DNA from: Adineta vaga
Lineage: Eukaryota > Rotifera
Assembly (NCBI GenBank): GCA_021613535.1
Contig: CP075497.1
Coordinates: 5,890,001 to 5,954,000 of the forward strand
Direction: 5' to 3'
Length of the DNA: 64,000 bases
Shown here: positions 22,930 to 35,321 of the stretch, in pieces
Position numbering within the stretch: position 1 is the first letter of the stretch
Layout of the letters: each line of letters begins with the position of its first letter
Made by a program: the position numbers and the translations under genes
Notes under the pieces: generated by a model
What the model was told of the DNA's origin: nothing
The model's database searches: none
What the model saw: only the letters and a program-made list of their open reading frames with translations

Positions 22930-24291
22930 TTAATCTCGACGACGTTTTTCTTTTCCACGGTCGCGATCTCGATCTTTTTTCTCTCGATGTTCATGACGAC
23001 TTGAATGCTTCTTGCGATTTTCACGTGAACGGGAACGTGATCTTGATTTTGATCGACTTCTTGATCGGCTAAAACAAATAAATAGAATATATAAAAGAAT
23101 ATCATTCTTTCTTCTTACTGTCTTTTCTTTGAACCTTTTTCTCGTGGTGATGGTGATCGAGCATAACGTGGTGATGGCGATCTTTCAGGTTTATCATAAT
23201 CTTTCCATTTTTTCTTTGGTTTATCCGATGTTTCTTGTTTCTTTTGTGTTTTCTTTTCTTCTTCTTTTTCATCAGCACCATCATCACTGGACTCATTATC
23301 ATCAATATCTTCATCAAGAACAGATTGACGAGGTTCTAGTTGATTATTTTCTTCAAGAACGTTTCGTTTTTGTAAACGCGGTAATTGAACATCTAATACA
23401 CGTTCTTCACGTAACAATTCATCGATAAATTCATCCATATGAACTAATTCATATTCTACAAAACAAAATCAATAAAATATCAAAAGAAAACAAAGATGTC
23501 TTACTATCATTTCGATTCAATCGTTTCATTTTACGAAAATCATTATAGAGTGGTTCTAGATATTTATAAATTTCCACTGAAGTTCCCGCTAATCGCATAT
23601 AGAAGGCACCGAGTGCGCGAACATATCTAAATAAAAATAAAAAATTGTCTATAAAGCTTCAATTGTAAGTAGAAAAGATTATATGAAGAATTGAGTATTA
23701 TTTTCTGCTTTTACAACCTTGTTATCTTGTCTTGAAAAGCGAGATGTTTTTGCTTAGTTATATCAATGATTGAAATATCCTATCTATTTCCTAAATAACC
23801 TTGGACAATGATCAGATTACAAATAACTTCTATTCTTTAATATCTAATATCTCAATACTTCGATCATATATCAAACATAGTTCTTTTATAATCAAGAAGT
23901 GTCTTTATTCTATGTGATATGGATTCGTAAAGAAGACTTACTTGAATTCTTCGTTTTTGATAAATTCGACAATAATATCTTTTTCTGGACAAATTTGTAA
24001 CATTTTCAAAATTAAACATAGAAATGGTGATGGTCGAATATTTCCACCGGATACTCCACCAATATATTTCAATTCTACTGCTTTATCAACCACTAATTCC
24101 GCTAGAAAATTCAACGAAAATATAACATTGTTTCAAATTAAATTATAAGAGATTTCCTTACCTGTCAAAGCAAAACAATCTTCCTTCCAATATCGACAAT
24201 CATAGATTCGAGATCGGATAATTTTTTCAATTAAATATTGTGGATTTGTACCTTTAATTGTTGGTGCTTCCTTAACCGTTCGATTCGCCAT
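22930..24291 (-). CDS. PRPF38A: Pre-mRNA-splicing factor 38A
   Basis: Five exons (24291-24162, 24101-23942, 23626-23505, 23455-23119, 23068-22930) give 295 aa, near the 312 of human PRPF38A. PRP38 is a component of the spliceosomal B complex needed for activation. The N-terminus MANRTVKEAPTIKGTNPQYL is close to the vertebrate start, which fixes the ATG. The PRP38 domain continues through YIGGVSGGNIRPSPFLCL, GAFYMRLAGTS and MDEFIDELLREERV. After an acidic stretch (DEDIDDNESSDD) the tail is SR/RD-rich (RSRSRSRSREN, KKDRDRDRGKEKRRRD), as in the metazoan protein. The third intron from the stop (23627-23941) is longer than usual here. Confidence 0.95.
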
Positions 24292-25244
24292 GTCTAATCA
24301 AGTGAAATTTTCAAAGAAAAAGAGAAAAGCGACGAATTAGTTTAGAATTCTTAAGTAAGAAAGAAAGAAAATTACCTCGCTATCTTATTAGACAATACAC
24401 ATCCACCAATGAAATCATTTTCTTCAGATGGAAGCAGTATCATTGTTAATAAATAAAATCAAATTTCATTCATTCGAAATTTTTTTTTCTTACATCGACT
24501 CTTGTTTATCGTCAATAGTATGTTTAAACAAAGCACAGTTTTCATCTCTATCAGATCGATTGAGAATTATTCTAATAAAGATCTATTCGATAATTCAATT
24601 CTTGTGAGTATTTTTTTGACATATGTCACCTGAATCTGTTGTTTTTTTAAATGGCGATGAGGAGAAAAAAACGTTAACAAAGGTTTTGTCTAAATGTCAT
24701 TAATACTCTTGAATTTTCGCTGTGTGTGTGTGTTTGATCTTTGTTTAAATGTAGATACAATAAGCTCTCGCCTTCTCTTTCCTGGTGTCGTCTAATCTTG
24801 ATTTGACAAGACAATATCGCCGCTGGTCATAATGAGACACGCGTGAACAAAAATTGTTCATTGTAATTGATTTTTTCTCTCTTTGAACAGTAACATTGAA
24901 CATACATTCTATTGAAATTTTTGTGTCTACCATCATTATTGCTACTTTCTTTTTCTTTTTTTTCCTGCTCTCCTGGTGCCATACTCTTTAATAGTTTTGA
25001 GGACCATTGGGATAGAATCGTTTCTTTTTTTCTTCGTTATAAAGCATTTAAATGACGACGAACCACATTGTGCGTTGGGTGTCAATGTTCGATTCCTTTT
25101 TTTACATTCTAGATTATATATATATATATATAAATAAAAAGTGACACGCTTTTCTCTAACTATTGAACACACACCATTGAGAATAAATCGTGACAAACAA
25201 GAAAAATGGTTGTATTTTTTTAGTAACAGTAATGAACGTTGCTC
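24292..25244. other. Divergent promoter region between PRPF38A and MAP7
   Basis: This is 953 nt between two divergent starts, with no supported coding exon. It contains T runs, a TG repeat near 24721-24733 and a TA run at about 25109-25131. A pyrimidine tract ends in AG at 25222-25223, 21 nt before the MAP7 start, which is another candidate trans-splice or 5' UTR acceptor. Confidence 0.5.
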
Positions 25245-28200
25245 ATGTCAATGATGAATAATCAAGGTAAGATGAAAAATTCAATTGATTTCATTGATGT
25301 TTTTTTTTTCGATTAAAGATAATTTAATAGACGATGATTACAAAGGTAAATATATTTTAAAGTTTTACTTTTCTTTCGTATTAATCGTAATTTTTTTTTA
25401 CTAGAACAACAAGAAGAAGAAGAAAAGAAAGTAATAACAAGTGCAAATCAAGGAGGTAAATTTGCATTTACCTTGAATGCACCTACTAAATTCCTTTTTT
25501 TTCTAAAGAAACTTATCCGATCTCAGATAATGAATCAACAACTGATTCAACATCTTTAATCAATACCAATATTATGAAAAATGAAGATCAAGGTAAGTAC
25601 AAAATATGTATATGATTACTAAAGAAAAAACAATCAGATCTTCTGTTACTTGTTCTATTATATAACTATTCTCATCAGAATATAGAATGTTTTATGTTAT
25701 GTATACGCGAATATATTTTAACGTAGTTTCTTACTCACGATTAGCTAACTTTTATTTACTTCTTCTTTCTTCTAATGCTCATCTATTTGTCAATAAACCT
25801 ATTTCGTCCCGACGTCGACTCTCGGTAAATGACAAACATAACTTGTTGTCGTTGTCTATCGTAACTTACATAGTTTTGAACTATTATTCAACGATGGTTG
25901 TGTGCATGTTTCAAACAATAGTTTATCTCTATCTACTGAATTTGATAAATGCACATGTTGAAACATTACATTTTGAAAGTGGCTGTTTGAAAGATTCCAA
26001 TATCATTCAATTACATCTTCGTTGTTCACTTTATGAACATATAAAAATTATTCGTGTTATCTATGGTTATTCAAAACAACGATCTATACATCAATGTCAA
26101 TTTAGTATCTATGATTGTATACAAGAAGGTGCCAGTCGAGATATTCTATCATGTCATGGCAAGCAAACATGTATTATTAATTTGACGAAAAAAGAAATTC
26201 TTTCAACAACAGTAACAACAAAAGGTGTACCTGTTTGTTCAGATTTTAATTATGTACAAGTCAATTTTGGTTGTATACCTGATGCAAATGATATTTGTGA
26301 TAGTTGGAAAGATGTTGGAGCTATTGTTCATTTAAGTCATACACGTTCACGTGATAAACAATTCAATGAATGTCAATGTAAAGTACGATCATCTCTATCC
26401 AATGGACAAGTTCTACTTCAAGCTAAAGAAATCAATCGACAATTTGAAAATTCGGAAGAGTCACGTTCATCGAAATCATCGAATACAGATTGTAAAAAGA
26501 CAACTTATTTAGAAATAGCAACAGATCGTTCCGAACGTAAATGTATGGATAATTTACCATCGAATGGAAATGCTTTATTTGGTTCTGGTTCTCATAATTT
26601 TACTTTAACTTACATTCGAAATGATCCATTTTCAGAATTATTCTTTTTCTTTGAATTAAAAGCAAGTCCTGTAAAAAAAGATCATCATGTTCAAATTGTT
26701 TGTAATTGGGCTAGACGTACAACAACAACAACAATACGTACGACATTACCTATGGCACGTCGACGGAAATTGACAACCATTAGTATGTTACGTGGTGGAC
26801 GATTAAGTCGACTTGATCTCATTCGACATCCATTAGTATCAGAAAATGAAGTCGATAATGTAGAAAATGATCAAGAAACAAATGAATCAACACATGATGC
26901 TGATGACAATTCCATGATGAATAAGGAAGAAGAAGAAGAAAAAGAAAAAGAAAAAGAGGAAGAAGAAAATACAATAGAATCATCAAACAAAAGAAAATTA
27001 TCAACAAAAAAAATCTTACTCGAACTCGTCACAACAACACCAATTTTATCTTTTCCATCGGAAGATGATAATGATGAATGGTCTCGTATTTCATCCATAA
27101 CTGATATTGAATCTCCCGCATCTTCGGAACACTTATTTTCGTCAGATAATCAAACATTACTTAGTTCTGCTCAAGCTTTACTTACACCAGTAGATCAAAC
27201 TTCTCGACAAAAAATCACTACAAAGAAATTTCTTCTTATTCTTATTTTTACTATATTTACAACTCTATTTCTTTTCACTCTCTATTGTCTTAAAGTTAAA
27301 CAACCTACTTTTATTCAACGGTTAAAACTTCATTTCAATGTTGCTTTTCTCTTCTGTTGTGAAGCGAGTAAACTCTTATTTTCTGCACCATCGCATAGTT
27401 CACCTTCAATGTCACGTACATCATCAGGTACAATAACACATCATCACCATCACTCATCACCATTACCAATTGTTGACTATCAATCAAGTGCATATTATAT
27501 GAATGGTACAGCCAATAATTGTCCTACCATACAAAGTATTTATGATTATGATAGTTATGGTGAAAAATCAATTTATAGTATCTATACTGATAATAACATA
27601 TCCGAAGGATCAGAATATACGACGAGATATGATCGATATCAAAGTGGCGATACTTGTTAGGAAAAGAAAATAAAGCATTTTTATTCTTCTTTGTTCATTT
27701 TTACCTTTTATTGTTGCATCTCTTTTCTCTTGTTCATTTCATTCATAATGATAAAAACATTTTGTGTCTTGAGATTTGTTTTTATTTCTATAAGTGCGTG
27801 ATTCATATCAGCAATAAAACGAGTACTATAAATCAATAATTAAACTATTTTGTTTTTATTTTCTTAGACACCATGTCTCAAGATTCGTTGATTAATGATG
27901 ATGATGAACAAAACGATCATAATAATAAGAATGATATTAATGATCCATTACAACAAATCTCTTCAATAATAAGTACTGTTAATTCGAGAATGACTAGTAA
28001 TTATAATTGAAATGAAGTTTCGATTTTGTTATTCTTGAATTTGTTTTTTGTAGTAGGTGCTCGATCTGTTAATCTTGATGAACATATCAAATTCGTAAAA
28101 CAAAAAAAAGAAGAAGCAGATGAATTACGTTTGCAACGTTTCCAAGAACAACTGCGAAAGAAGGAACAAAAATGGTAAGTTATTATTCATAACAACAAAT

Positions 28201-31200
28201 CATCGTATCTGACACCCGAGATGTCTGTTAATAAATTGATTCCTAGTCCGATGATTCACAAAGTAAGAACGCAAAAAAAAACATACAGACAACGAGACAG
28301 AAAGTGCGAACAAAAAACATTCTTGCAAATCATTCATTTTGCGTAGGTTAAAAACGTTGCACACTTGTTGTATTTATTTTTTTTCTCTCCCTCTTTTCAT
28401 ATTGTTGTTATTTTGTTGCTCATTTTCGTATGATTGATTCATTCTCAATACAATCTGTTCTCGCATAGTTATAAGTTTATTCATCGATCGCATACTGTGG
28501 TTATTCCATACATTAGTATGATCTTGACATTTTCTCTTATTTCTTTCTTGGAATTAGACAACGGCACGAAAATACGACTCTTTTTTTTTACATCCAACAG
28601 ACATGTATAATCAAGCGTTAGAGAAAGAGAGAGAAAAAAAACGAGAAAGTGACGATTATCGAAAGCATGTATAAGATGCGTGAGATAGAGAGTATTTTCT
28701 TTTCTTGTTTTGGGTAGGTAGAGTCAGCTGGCTAAGAAAAACACTGTCGTCGTCGTCCTCTCTTTTTTTCAATGATCGATGTCTATTAAATAGAAAGAAG
28801 AAAAAAACCGAGAAGAAGAGGAAAGTTGGATATTGTTGATATGCAAATGGCAGAAGCGAAGAGAAACAAAAAAAACTAGAAGCTTCTCCATTTGCTTATC
28901 GATGAACTGAAATCTCGAATAGAATTTGCTTTGTTTTGTTTTTATCAAGGTTATTCTTTGTGTATTATTAGGCAGCAACAGCAATTAGATCGTGTTAGAA
29001 AGTGGCTACAATTACGCAATCGTGATACTGATCATCGATTACAAGTTGAAGAAAGACGAAAAAAACGTGAAGAGGAAGCCAAAGTATGTTATTTTTTGTT
29101 CTAAAACAATGGGGAATGTTCACTTTTTTCTCTCTCTTTTAAGGCTAAAATTGACGAAATATTACGACGAGAAAAAGAACGAGAACAAAGAACTAATTCA
29201 CAAACAACGGGCAATTTAAGGTAGAGGAAAAGTCGATACTATTCGGTCAATAAAGATGAATGAGATTTACTTCTTTTTTTTCTTTATAGAGGAAATGCAT
29301 CGCACAAATCGGATTCTCTTATGAGTTTGTCTACAGATGTATTATTAACTCGACGAGCTATTTCTGCACCACGCATACGTTCAAAACCAACATATAGTTT
29401 GTTGAAGAAATAAAAAAAGAAGAGTTCGTCTTAAATAGCATTTATTTATTTAATTAGATATGACAAATCGACGGAGATCAAATGATTCTCCAATTACGAC
29501 TTCATCAGAAGAAACCGCTGATAATGCAGCTAGTAAGTTAATCTTATTTTGTTTCTGTTTTGATTATTTTTAAGAAAAAAATATATCCATGTATTATTTT
29601 CGAGAAGATATTTATAAACATTGAATACATCACATTTTTTTTTCTTTTCTCTTCGTGTTTCTTTCTTTCACACACATACACAGACACACTCTCTGTCTCT
29701 CTTTCTGTTCACTTATAGCTGCCATCAGTTCTCATCAGGTTCATGCAGTTGACGGAAATCGATATCATCGATCGCGTCATTCGCATGATGTATCAATGGC
29801 AAATGAAGATAATTCTTTGTCAGGTACACCTCGTTCATCTGCATATACACGAACACGACCGATGCCAGCATCATATGTTTATTGGTTGAATACCGGTGAT
29901 AACAATAATAATCATTCAAATGCCAGTTTTATGCGTTCGACATATGCGGCTACATGTCGATCTCGTCTCAGTCGGAGTGTGGAACGATGTCCTCGAGCTT
30001 GTAGAGGTATTCGCTCGCATTTTCTAAGCTTATTGATATAGTACATGTGTGTATATGACCTTCTTTGTATTGTTTCTGTGCGTGTGTATGTTTACTGCTT
30101 TGCTTTGGTTTGAAGAATGATTTAATCCTCGAAAATTTTTTTTATGCAAATGAATAATCAATATTTCTCTTTATCATTTAGCTCATGAAGAATCCTCAAA
30201 TATTGTCACAACAGGAGCAGGATCAACTAATACAACAGTGACGACGAATGGTGATCATCAACGTCGAGGACAAAGTATTAATCGACAACATTTAGATGAA
30301 ACAATTCGGCGACTTTCCAAACCGAAAAATATTAATATGGTTCAATCAGTTCATGTTGCTACAACAGCATCATCGTCAACGAATGGACTACCTTCTTCAC
30401 ACTCCAGTCATCAAATTCGTCTCGCTACTCCACTTATTACTCCTACAAATAATCATTCAGCGTCATCGCGTGCTTCTTCCAGTACTCGAAAAGTAAGTTT
30501 ATTAACAATTCATCATTCTGCTCTGAAAAAGATCCGTAACTATCAACCATTTATTCTTTTTTCGCAGCATATTTCTTCTCGTCCAGTCACTGCTCCAGCT
30601 CATCCGGTTTCTTCAGTGACTGATTCTGGTACATCAGAAACAGATGATTCTACTGTTCGACAACCATCAAATCGTACTGGTTCTCAGGCAAAACTTCCAC
30701 TTCCTCCATCATCAAAACCTCCAACATCCTTAACTTCATCTTCTTCTCGTTCTAAACCGCCTGTACCACGTTCTGTAATGACAACATCACATTCATCGTC
30801 TACACTATCGTCAGTAACGACAACAAACACTAGTAAACAGAATGTTCGTCGTGTAAATGGTAAATCACCATCGAAACCAAAAACTGAAATTGAACCATCA
30901 TCATCAGCATCATCACCAACTGAACAAAATTCTCAAGCCGATCTAATACCATCTGAACAAATATCTGATGAACAAGTGTTACCAAAAGAAAACATAACTT
31001 CGACTAACGGAGACACTTCAGTCAAGTCCGATGAAGATAATGAACAAACACTGATTGAAATTGAATCGTCAACTCCCTCCATTCTCCCGATAACTAATAA
31101 TACTGTCGTTGAAATAAATAATCCTCCAACAGTTTCTTTAACGAAAAAAGAACAACAAAATCTCGATGAACAAGAATATCAACGTAAATTAAGTCAGAAA

Positions 31201-32221
31201 ATTCGCGAAGCACAACAACGTATGGAACTTGAAAGGCAACGCGAAGAAGAACGAAAACGTCAATTAGAATTCGAAGAATATGAGCGTGAACAAGAACAAA
31301 TACGTATTGCTGAAGAACAACGTCGTGTTGAACAAGAACGTCTGCAACGTGCTATTGAAGAACGTGAACGTGAAAATGAATTAAAACGTCAAGAAGAACA
31401 ACGTTTACAACAACAGCGTGAAGAATTAGAACGAAAACAAGCTGAAGAAGCCGAACGTCTTCAACGTGAAAGACAAGAAAGAGCGAAAAAAGAAGAAGAA
31501 GAACGAAACGAACGAAAAAAACGTTTAGATTTAATTATGCGACGAACAAGACAAGTTTCACCAACTCCAAAAGTAAATATTATTTTGATTTTAATGAATT
31601 ATTTCGTATTTTTGTTATTCATTGTAGCCTGATATTTGTATTAGTAAGACTAATATTGATGAAACAAATGATCAAGATCAACTACAATCAACAATATCTC
31701 ATTCCATTTCTGATAATCGTATTCCAACATCAGTATCAACCGATAATTTTCTTAGTTCTACTACAAACAATAATGAATTAATAACATCTGAAACTCCTAA
31801 GTATAAATTTAACTATCAACGTTCAAACGAATACATTCTTCTTTGCTTTTGTCTATGTCTAGATTCAAATCTCCTTTGATTCAAAGTCTTCTTAATAAAG
31901 CTCGAAATACTCGATCAACAGATAATCTTGCTCAATCAACTATGACAACATCACAGTTGATGACTGAAAGTATGATTGATACAAATCAATCAACACTAGT
32001 GCGAACAGATCTATCTGACAACGATGATGGTGATGATGATGGTACTGAACAACATGATTCAGATATTAACAATACAGTCAATGGTCATAGTGATTCACCG
32101 TAAGTATTCTATATTGATCTTTATATTTATTATTGATTAATATCATAGTTTATCTGCATCGCCCAATCTTAATTCTTATCATGAACATTCAATAGAAACA
32201 GCAACTACTGCTGCTCAGTAA
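25245..32221 (+). CDS. MAP7: MAP7/ensconsin-family microtubule-associated protein (16 exons)
   Basis: Exons: 25245-25266, 25319-25345, 25405-25455, 25509-25592, 27868-27996, 28054-28174, 28972-29083, 29144-29220, 29290-29396, 29458-29532, 29719-30006, 30182-30492, 30568-31572, 31628-31800, 31863-32099 and 32149-32221; 963 aa with all phases consistent. MAP7 proteins bind the microtubule lattice and recruit kinesin-1. The N-terminal helical microtubule-binding part is LQRFQEQLRKKEQKW through RKKREEEAKAKIDEILRREK. The long, highly charged coiled-coil region near residues 655-790 ends in RKKRLDLIMRRTRQ, the MAP7-domain signature. Between them is Ser/Thr/Pro-rich linker. Exons 2-5 are all multiples of three and start and end in the same phase. 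Intron 4 (25593-27867) contains a complete lectin gene. Intron 12 is 75 nt with no in-frame stop. AATAAA lies near 32630. The link of exons 1-4 to the rest is the least certain. Confidence 0.85.
25894..27660 (+). CDS. SUEL-type lectin transmembrane protein (EVA-1-like), nested in a MAP7 intron
   Basis: A single-exon frame; I prefer the ATG at 25894 (588 aa) because a signal peptide follows (VYLYLLNLINAHVE). An in-frame ATG at 25687 would add 69 residues. Residues about 31-128 form a rhamnose-binding (SUEL) lectin domain: paired cysteines, YEHIKIIRVIYG, LSCHGKQTCIINLTKKE and NYVQVNFGCIP. A second cysteine-containing extracellular part follows, then an acidic, Glu/Lys-rich stalk. One transmembrane span (FLLILIFTIFTTLFLFTLYCL, about 444-464) precedes a Ser/Tyr-rich cytosolic tail with many YDxY-type motifs. 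EVA-1 proteins act as receptors in axon guidance, but have two SUEL domains; here I see one. AATAAA follows the stop at about 27668, supporting an independent transcript inside MAP7 intron 4. Confidence 0.8.
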   Translation: MVVCMFQTIVYLYLLNLINAHVETLHFESGCLKDSNIIQLHLRCSLYEHIKIIRVIYGYSKQRSIHQCQFSIYDCIQEGASRDILSCHGKQTCIINLTKKEILSTTVTTKGVPVCSDFNYVQVNFGCIPDANDICDSWKDVGAIVHLSHTRSRDKQFNECQCKVRSSLSNGQVLLQAKEINRQFENSEESRSSKSSNTDCKKTTYLEIATDRSERKCMDNLPSNGNALFGSGSHNFTLTYIRNDPFSELFFFFELKASPVKKDHHVQIVCNWARRTTTTTIRTTLPMARRRKLTTISMLRGGRLSRLDLIRHPLVSENEVDNVENDQETNESTHDADDNSMMNKEEEEEKEKEKEEEENTIESSNKRKLSTKKILLELVTTTPILSFPSEDDNDEWSRISSITDIESPASSEHLFSSDNQTLLSSAQALLTPVDQTSRQKITTKKFLLILIFTIFTTLFLFTLYCLKVKQPTFIQRLKLHFNVAFLFCCEASKLLFSAPSHSSPSMSRTSSGTITHHHHHSSPLPIVDYQSSAYYMNGTANNCPTIQSIYDYDSYGEKSIYSIYTDNNISEGSEYTTRYDRYQSGDTC

Positions 32222-32897
32222 TGATTTCTGTAAGTTTTATTCAAAAGTAAAACTATTATTTGAAGAAAAAATGATTTTCTTATTCAAAGAGTAGCAATAT
32301 AAAGTAGAAAATACAGCAAAACTTCCACTGGCAGAAGAAAATCTAGTCTTATCTGATGAATATCAATTTACTATTTGTTTTTCTTATTTATATCGCTCAA
32401 TAATCTTGCACAGACTGCAACTAATTTGTTTTCTACTATTACAACAAAAGCCATATACTATTTGCAAAATCGATTATCCTATTCTGACATTCTTATAATT
32501 ATTGCTCTTACATTTGTTTTGCTCATATGGCGTTTGTATGTGTGCATGTGTGTGTGTGTTTGCTCGCTCGCTCTTTGTTGTTTTTTCTTTCTCCATGCTT
32601 GATGCCCGTTGTTCTTATTTTTTTTTCTAAATAAAACTTTAAAATACAGAGCAAAATCAGTCAGAAGGAAATTAATTTCATACATCAATATCAATCATAA
32701 ATATATGTGACTTGTATAGACATCTGTCTCTCATGTTTTCTATTACTCATAATCGAGACCATTGAGAAGAATTGCTCGTGATGATGATTCAACAAAATGG
32801 CGACCTGTAGTGATCAATCTCTCGCTCTCGCTCTCTCTCTTTCTCTTTTTTACGAATGAAATATTTTGCTTAGAAACAACACATTATCATTAGATAG
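32222..32897. other. MAP7 3' UTR and intergenic region
   Basis: Contains TG/CTCG repeats near 32535-32575, AATAAA near 32630 and a CT repeat at about 32817-32850. A pyrimidine-rich AG site at about 32872-32873 lies shortly before the DUSP start at 32898. No coding exon supported. Confidence 0.5.
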
Positions 32898-33642
32898 ATG
32901 GCTACAGCTTTGCGTCGACCTTTACCAACATTGAAAGTTAAAAATGTACCTCCACCTCGATTACCATCTCCAGAAAAAACATCAACAAAATCGAAAGATA
33001 ATCAAAAAAATTTGAATCCATTAGAAAAACGTCTTCTAAATATTCGTTTACATCTTTTACAGAATACAACACGTCGAACACAACCACCGAGTGAACCAAC
33101 ACTCGTCTTTGATACGTTTCTTTATTTAGGCGGTCTGAAATCTCTTAGTAATAAAGTATGTTTGATTTCCCTTATGATAATGCATTCATTTCTTTATCAA
33201 TTAGACTCGTCTGAAACGTCTGAAAATAACTCACATACTTTCTGTGGTATTTATTCCGCCCGCAAAAAATCTCATTCCACCAAATACTAAACATCTGTTT
33301 TTAAAAGCAGATGATAGTGCAGTATTCAAAATGACACCATATTTTGAACAAGCCTGTCAATTTATTGAAGAAGCACGTATAGAAAAAGGTGCTGTACTTG
33401 TTCATTGTGTTTGTGGTGTATCTCGTTCGACAACATTATGTTGTGCTTATCTAATGAAACATCATTCTATGACAATTGAACAAGCATTAGTTCGATTACG
33501 TTCTCAACGACATATAATTCAACCAAATCCTGGTTTTCTGCGACAATTAGTTTTATACGGTGAACGATTATTAGAAGCTGAACAAGCTAATCGTGATAAA
33601 ACAAAAATTGATACAATTACAGAAGAATTAAAGAATATTTAA
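32898..33642 (+). CDS. Dual-specificity protein phosphatase
   Basis: Two exons (32898-33155, 33205-33642) give 231 aa. The catalytic domain begins at TLVFDTFLYLGGLKSLSN. It has a general-acid Asp in LKADDSAVF, and the signature HCVCGVSRSTTLCCAYLM (HCx5R with the nucleophilic Cys and P-loop Arg). It ends in QPNPGFLRQLVLYGERL, the usual DUSP C-terminal helix. The first 70 residues are a basic, Pro-rich extension without a MAP-kinase-binding rhodanese domain, so this is an atypical DUSP. The exact orthologue is unclear. The stop is followed after 91 nt by the J-domain gene, with no AATAAA in the gap. Confidence 0.9.
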
Positions 33643-33733
33643 TTTTATTTCTATTTTTATGTGTCTGCACGAATTGTTTTAGTCAGATTTTGAAGTTTCA
33701 CAATTTATTTTTAGATATTTTTTTTATTGGATT

Positions 33734-35224
33734 ATGGCTTCAGCATCATCAAGTAATAATATTCGATCAGGTTTTCTTGGTAAAACTGGTACTGATGAAG
33801 CACCATTAGATAAAACATTTTATAATATTCTAAACGTATCACCAACAGCAAATGCCACAGAAATCAAACGTGCCTATTATACACTTTCATTACAATATCA
33901 TCCTGATCGAACACAAAATCTTGATGATTTTACACGACGAGAATATGCCGAACGATTTAAACTTATTTCACAAGCATATTGTAGGATAATGATAGAAGAT
34001 TTAAAGATAGCGATAAGATTTTTTTATAGCTATTTTAAGTGATCCAGAAAAACGAATACTCTATAACAGGTAAGTTCACTGTGCTAGTGATTAACTCTTG
34101 ATTTGATCAAATAAAGTTTTGTTTTAATCATCAAGTATACTTAAATCGATTTCTTCTAACTTAGATATGGTAAAGATGAACGTTTAATGAATGATGATTC
34201 AACTGGAATATCCTTAGAAGATTTTGATACAGAAGAATTCTTTCGATTTATGTTTGGTGGTGAAGAATTTCATAGTATTATTGGTGATTTTGAATTAGCC
34301 AAATCATTTAAAAATATAATTAGTGAAATGTTAAAAGATAATGAACAAACACCTGAACAACGAGAAGAACAAAAACTTCAACATTTATTACACAATGAAG
34401 AACGTATTCAAGCACAAGAAGAACGTATTAAACAATTATCAGCTAATCTTATATTAAAATTATCAGTTTTTACTGATAATTATGTTCCTACAAAAAAGGA
34501 ACATCAGAATAGTGAAGCATTGAATCATTTCATAGAAGTAAACCGTGCAGATATACCTAATTTAATACAAGCATCATATGGCGAACATTTATTACAGGCA
34601 GTTGGTTATATTTATTCATCAAGAGCACGTTTTTGGTTAAGTAAAATGGATTCTCAAGAAGGTCATATTGGTAAACGTATATTAGGTTATAGTAGACATG
34701 TTCATTCGTCTTGGAAAGATCGTGCACATACGGTGAAAGAAGCTGTTAAAACAGTGAAATGCGCTGTTCAATGGGGACAATCCATGTCTAAATTGGCAGA
34801 AATTGAAAATAAGGAAGTGGAAAATTTACAAGATGGAGAGAATTCTCAATATCCATTTCGACATCATTCTGGCTATTTAGAATATAATAAATCTACGCCA
34901 TCTGAACCGACTGTAATAGCTTTCGTGTCAGTGAAAGATCAACAACAACAACAACAACAACAACAACTACGTAAATCTTCTGCACAATCAGTTGTACCAT
35001 TAACAGATGAAGAAAAACGCCGACTTGAAGTGAATGCTGCAACAAAATCGATGGAAACTCTTTGGCGTGTAATCAAACTTGAGATTGAAAGTACTGAACG
35101 CGATGTATGCGATCGTGTTTTGAATGATATATCATGTTCACGTGATATTCGTCGATCACGCTGCATTGCTCTTTCAAAACTAGGTGACTTATGGCAAACA
35201 GTGTCTTTAGAAGATTCATCGTAA
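33734..35224 (+). CDS. J-domain protein with a DnaJ-X-like C-terminal region
   Basis: Three exons (33734-33980, 34030-34069, 34165-35224) give 448 aa. The J domain (about residues 28-100) has TFYNILNVSPTANATEIKRAYY, the HPD tripeptide in YHPDRTQ, and ILSDPEKRILYNRYG. The rest resembles the X domain of Caj1/Djp1-type J proteins: FEHSIIGDFELAK-like and FKNIISEM segments, EERIKQLSANLILKLS, and LLQAVGYIYSSRARFWLSK. A polyQ run of nine (34939-34965) breaks the C-terminal part. J proteins stimulate Hsp70 ATPase. The X-domain type is best known from yeasts and plants and is unusual in vertebrates. The next start is 97 nt downstream. Confidence 0.82.
34939..34965 (+). repeat. CAA repeat coding for polyglutamine
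   Basis: Nine consecutive CAA codons in the J-domain gene, uninterrupted by CAG, placed between the X-like region and the C-terminal helix. Confidence 0.9.
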
Positions 35225-35300
35225 AGAAAACATTTATTTTTGAATATTTGCGAGAATTTAATGATAAAAGAAATCGAATGCTTTTGATATAAAAGTTTTG

Positions 35301-35308
35301 TTTTTAAG
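35301..35308 (+). promoter_or_regulatory. Candidate trans-splice acceptor before the CLIP4-like start
   Basis: A T-rich tract ends in AG at 35307-35308, 13 nt before the ATG at 35322. The gap after the preceding stop is only 97 nt and contains no obvious 5' exon or AATAAA. A cis intron would need a donor inside the upstream gene, so spliced-leader addition is a reasonable reading. Confidence 0.45.
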
Positions 35309-35321
35309 AAGGAGAATACAA

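Noticed and set aside
30238-31632. 464-codon frame as a separate gene
   Set aside because: It begins mid-exon at GTG and joins in phase to upstream and downstream MAP7 exons.
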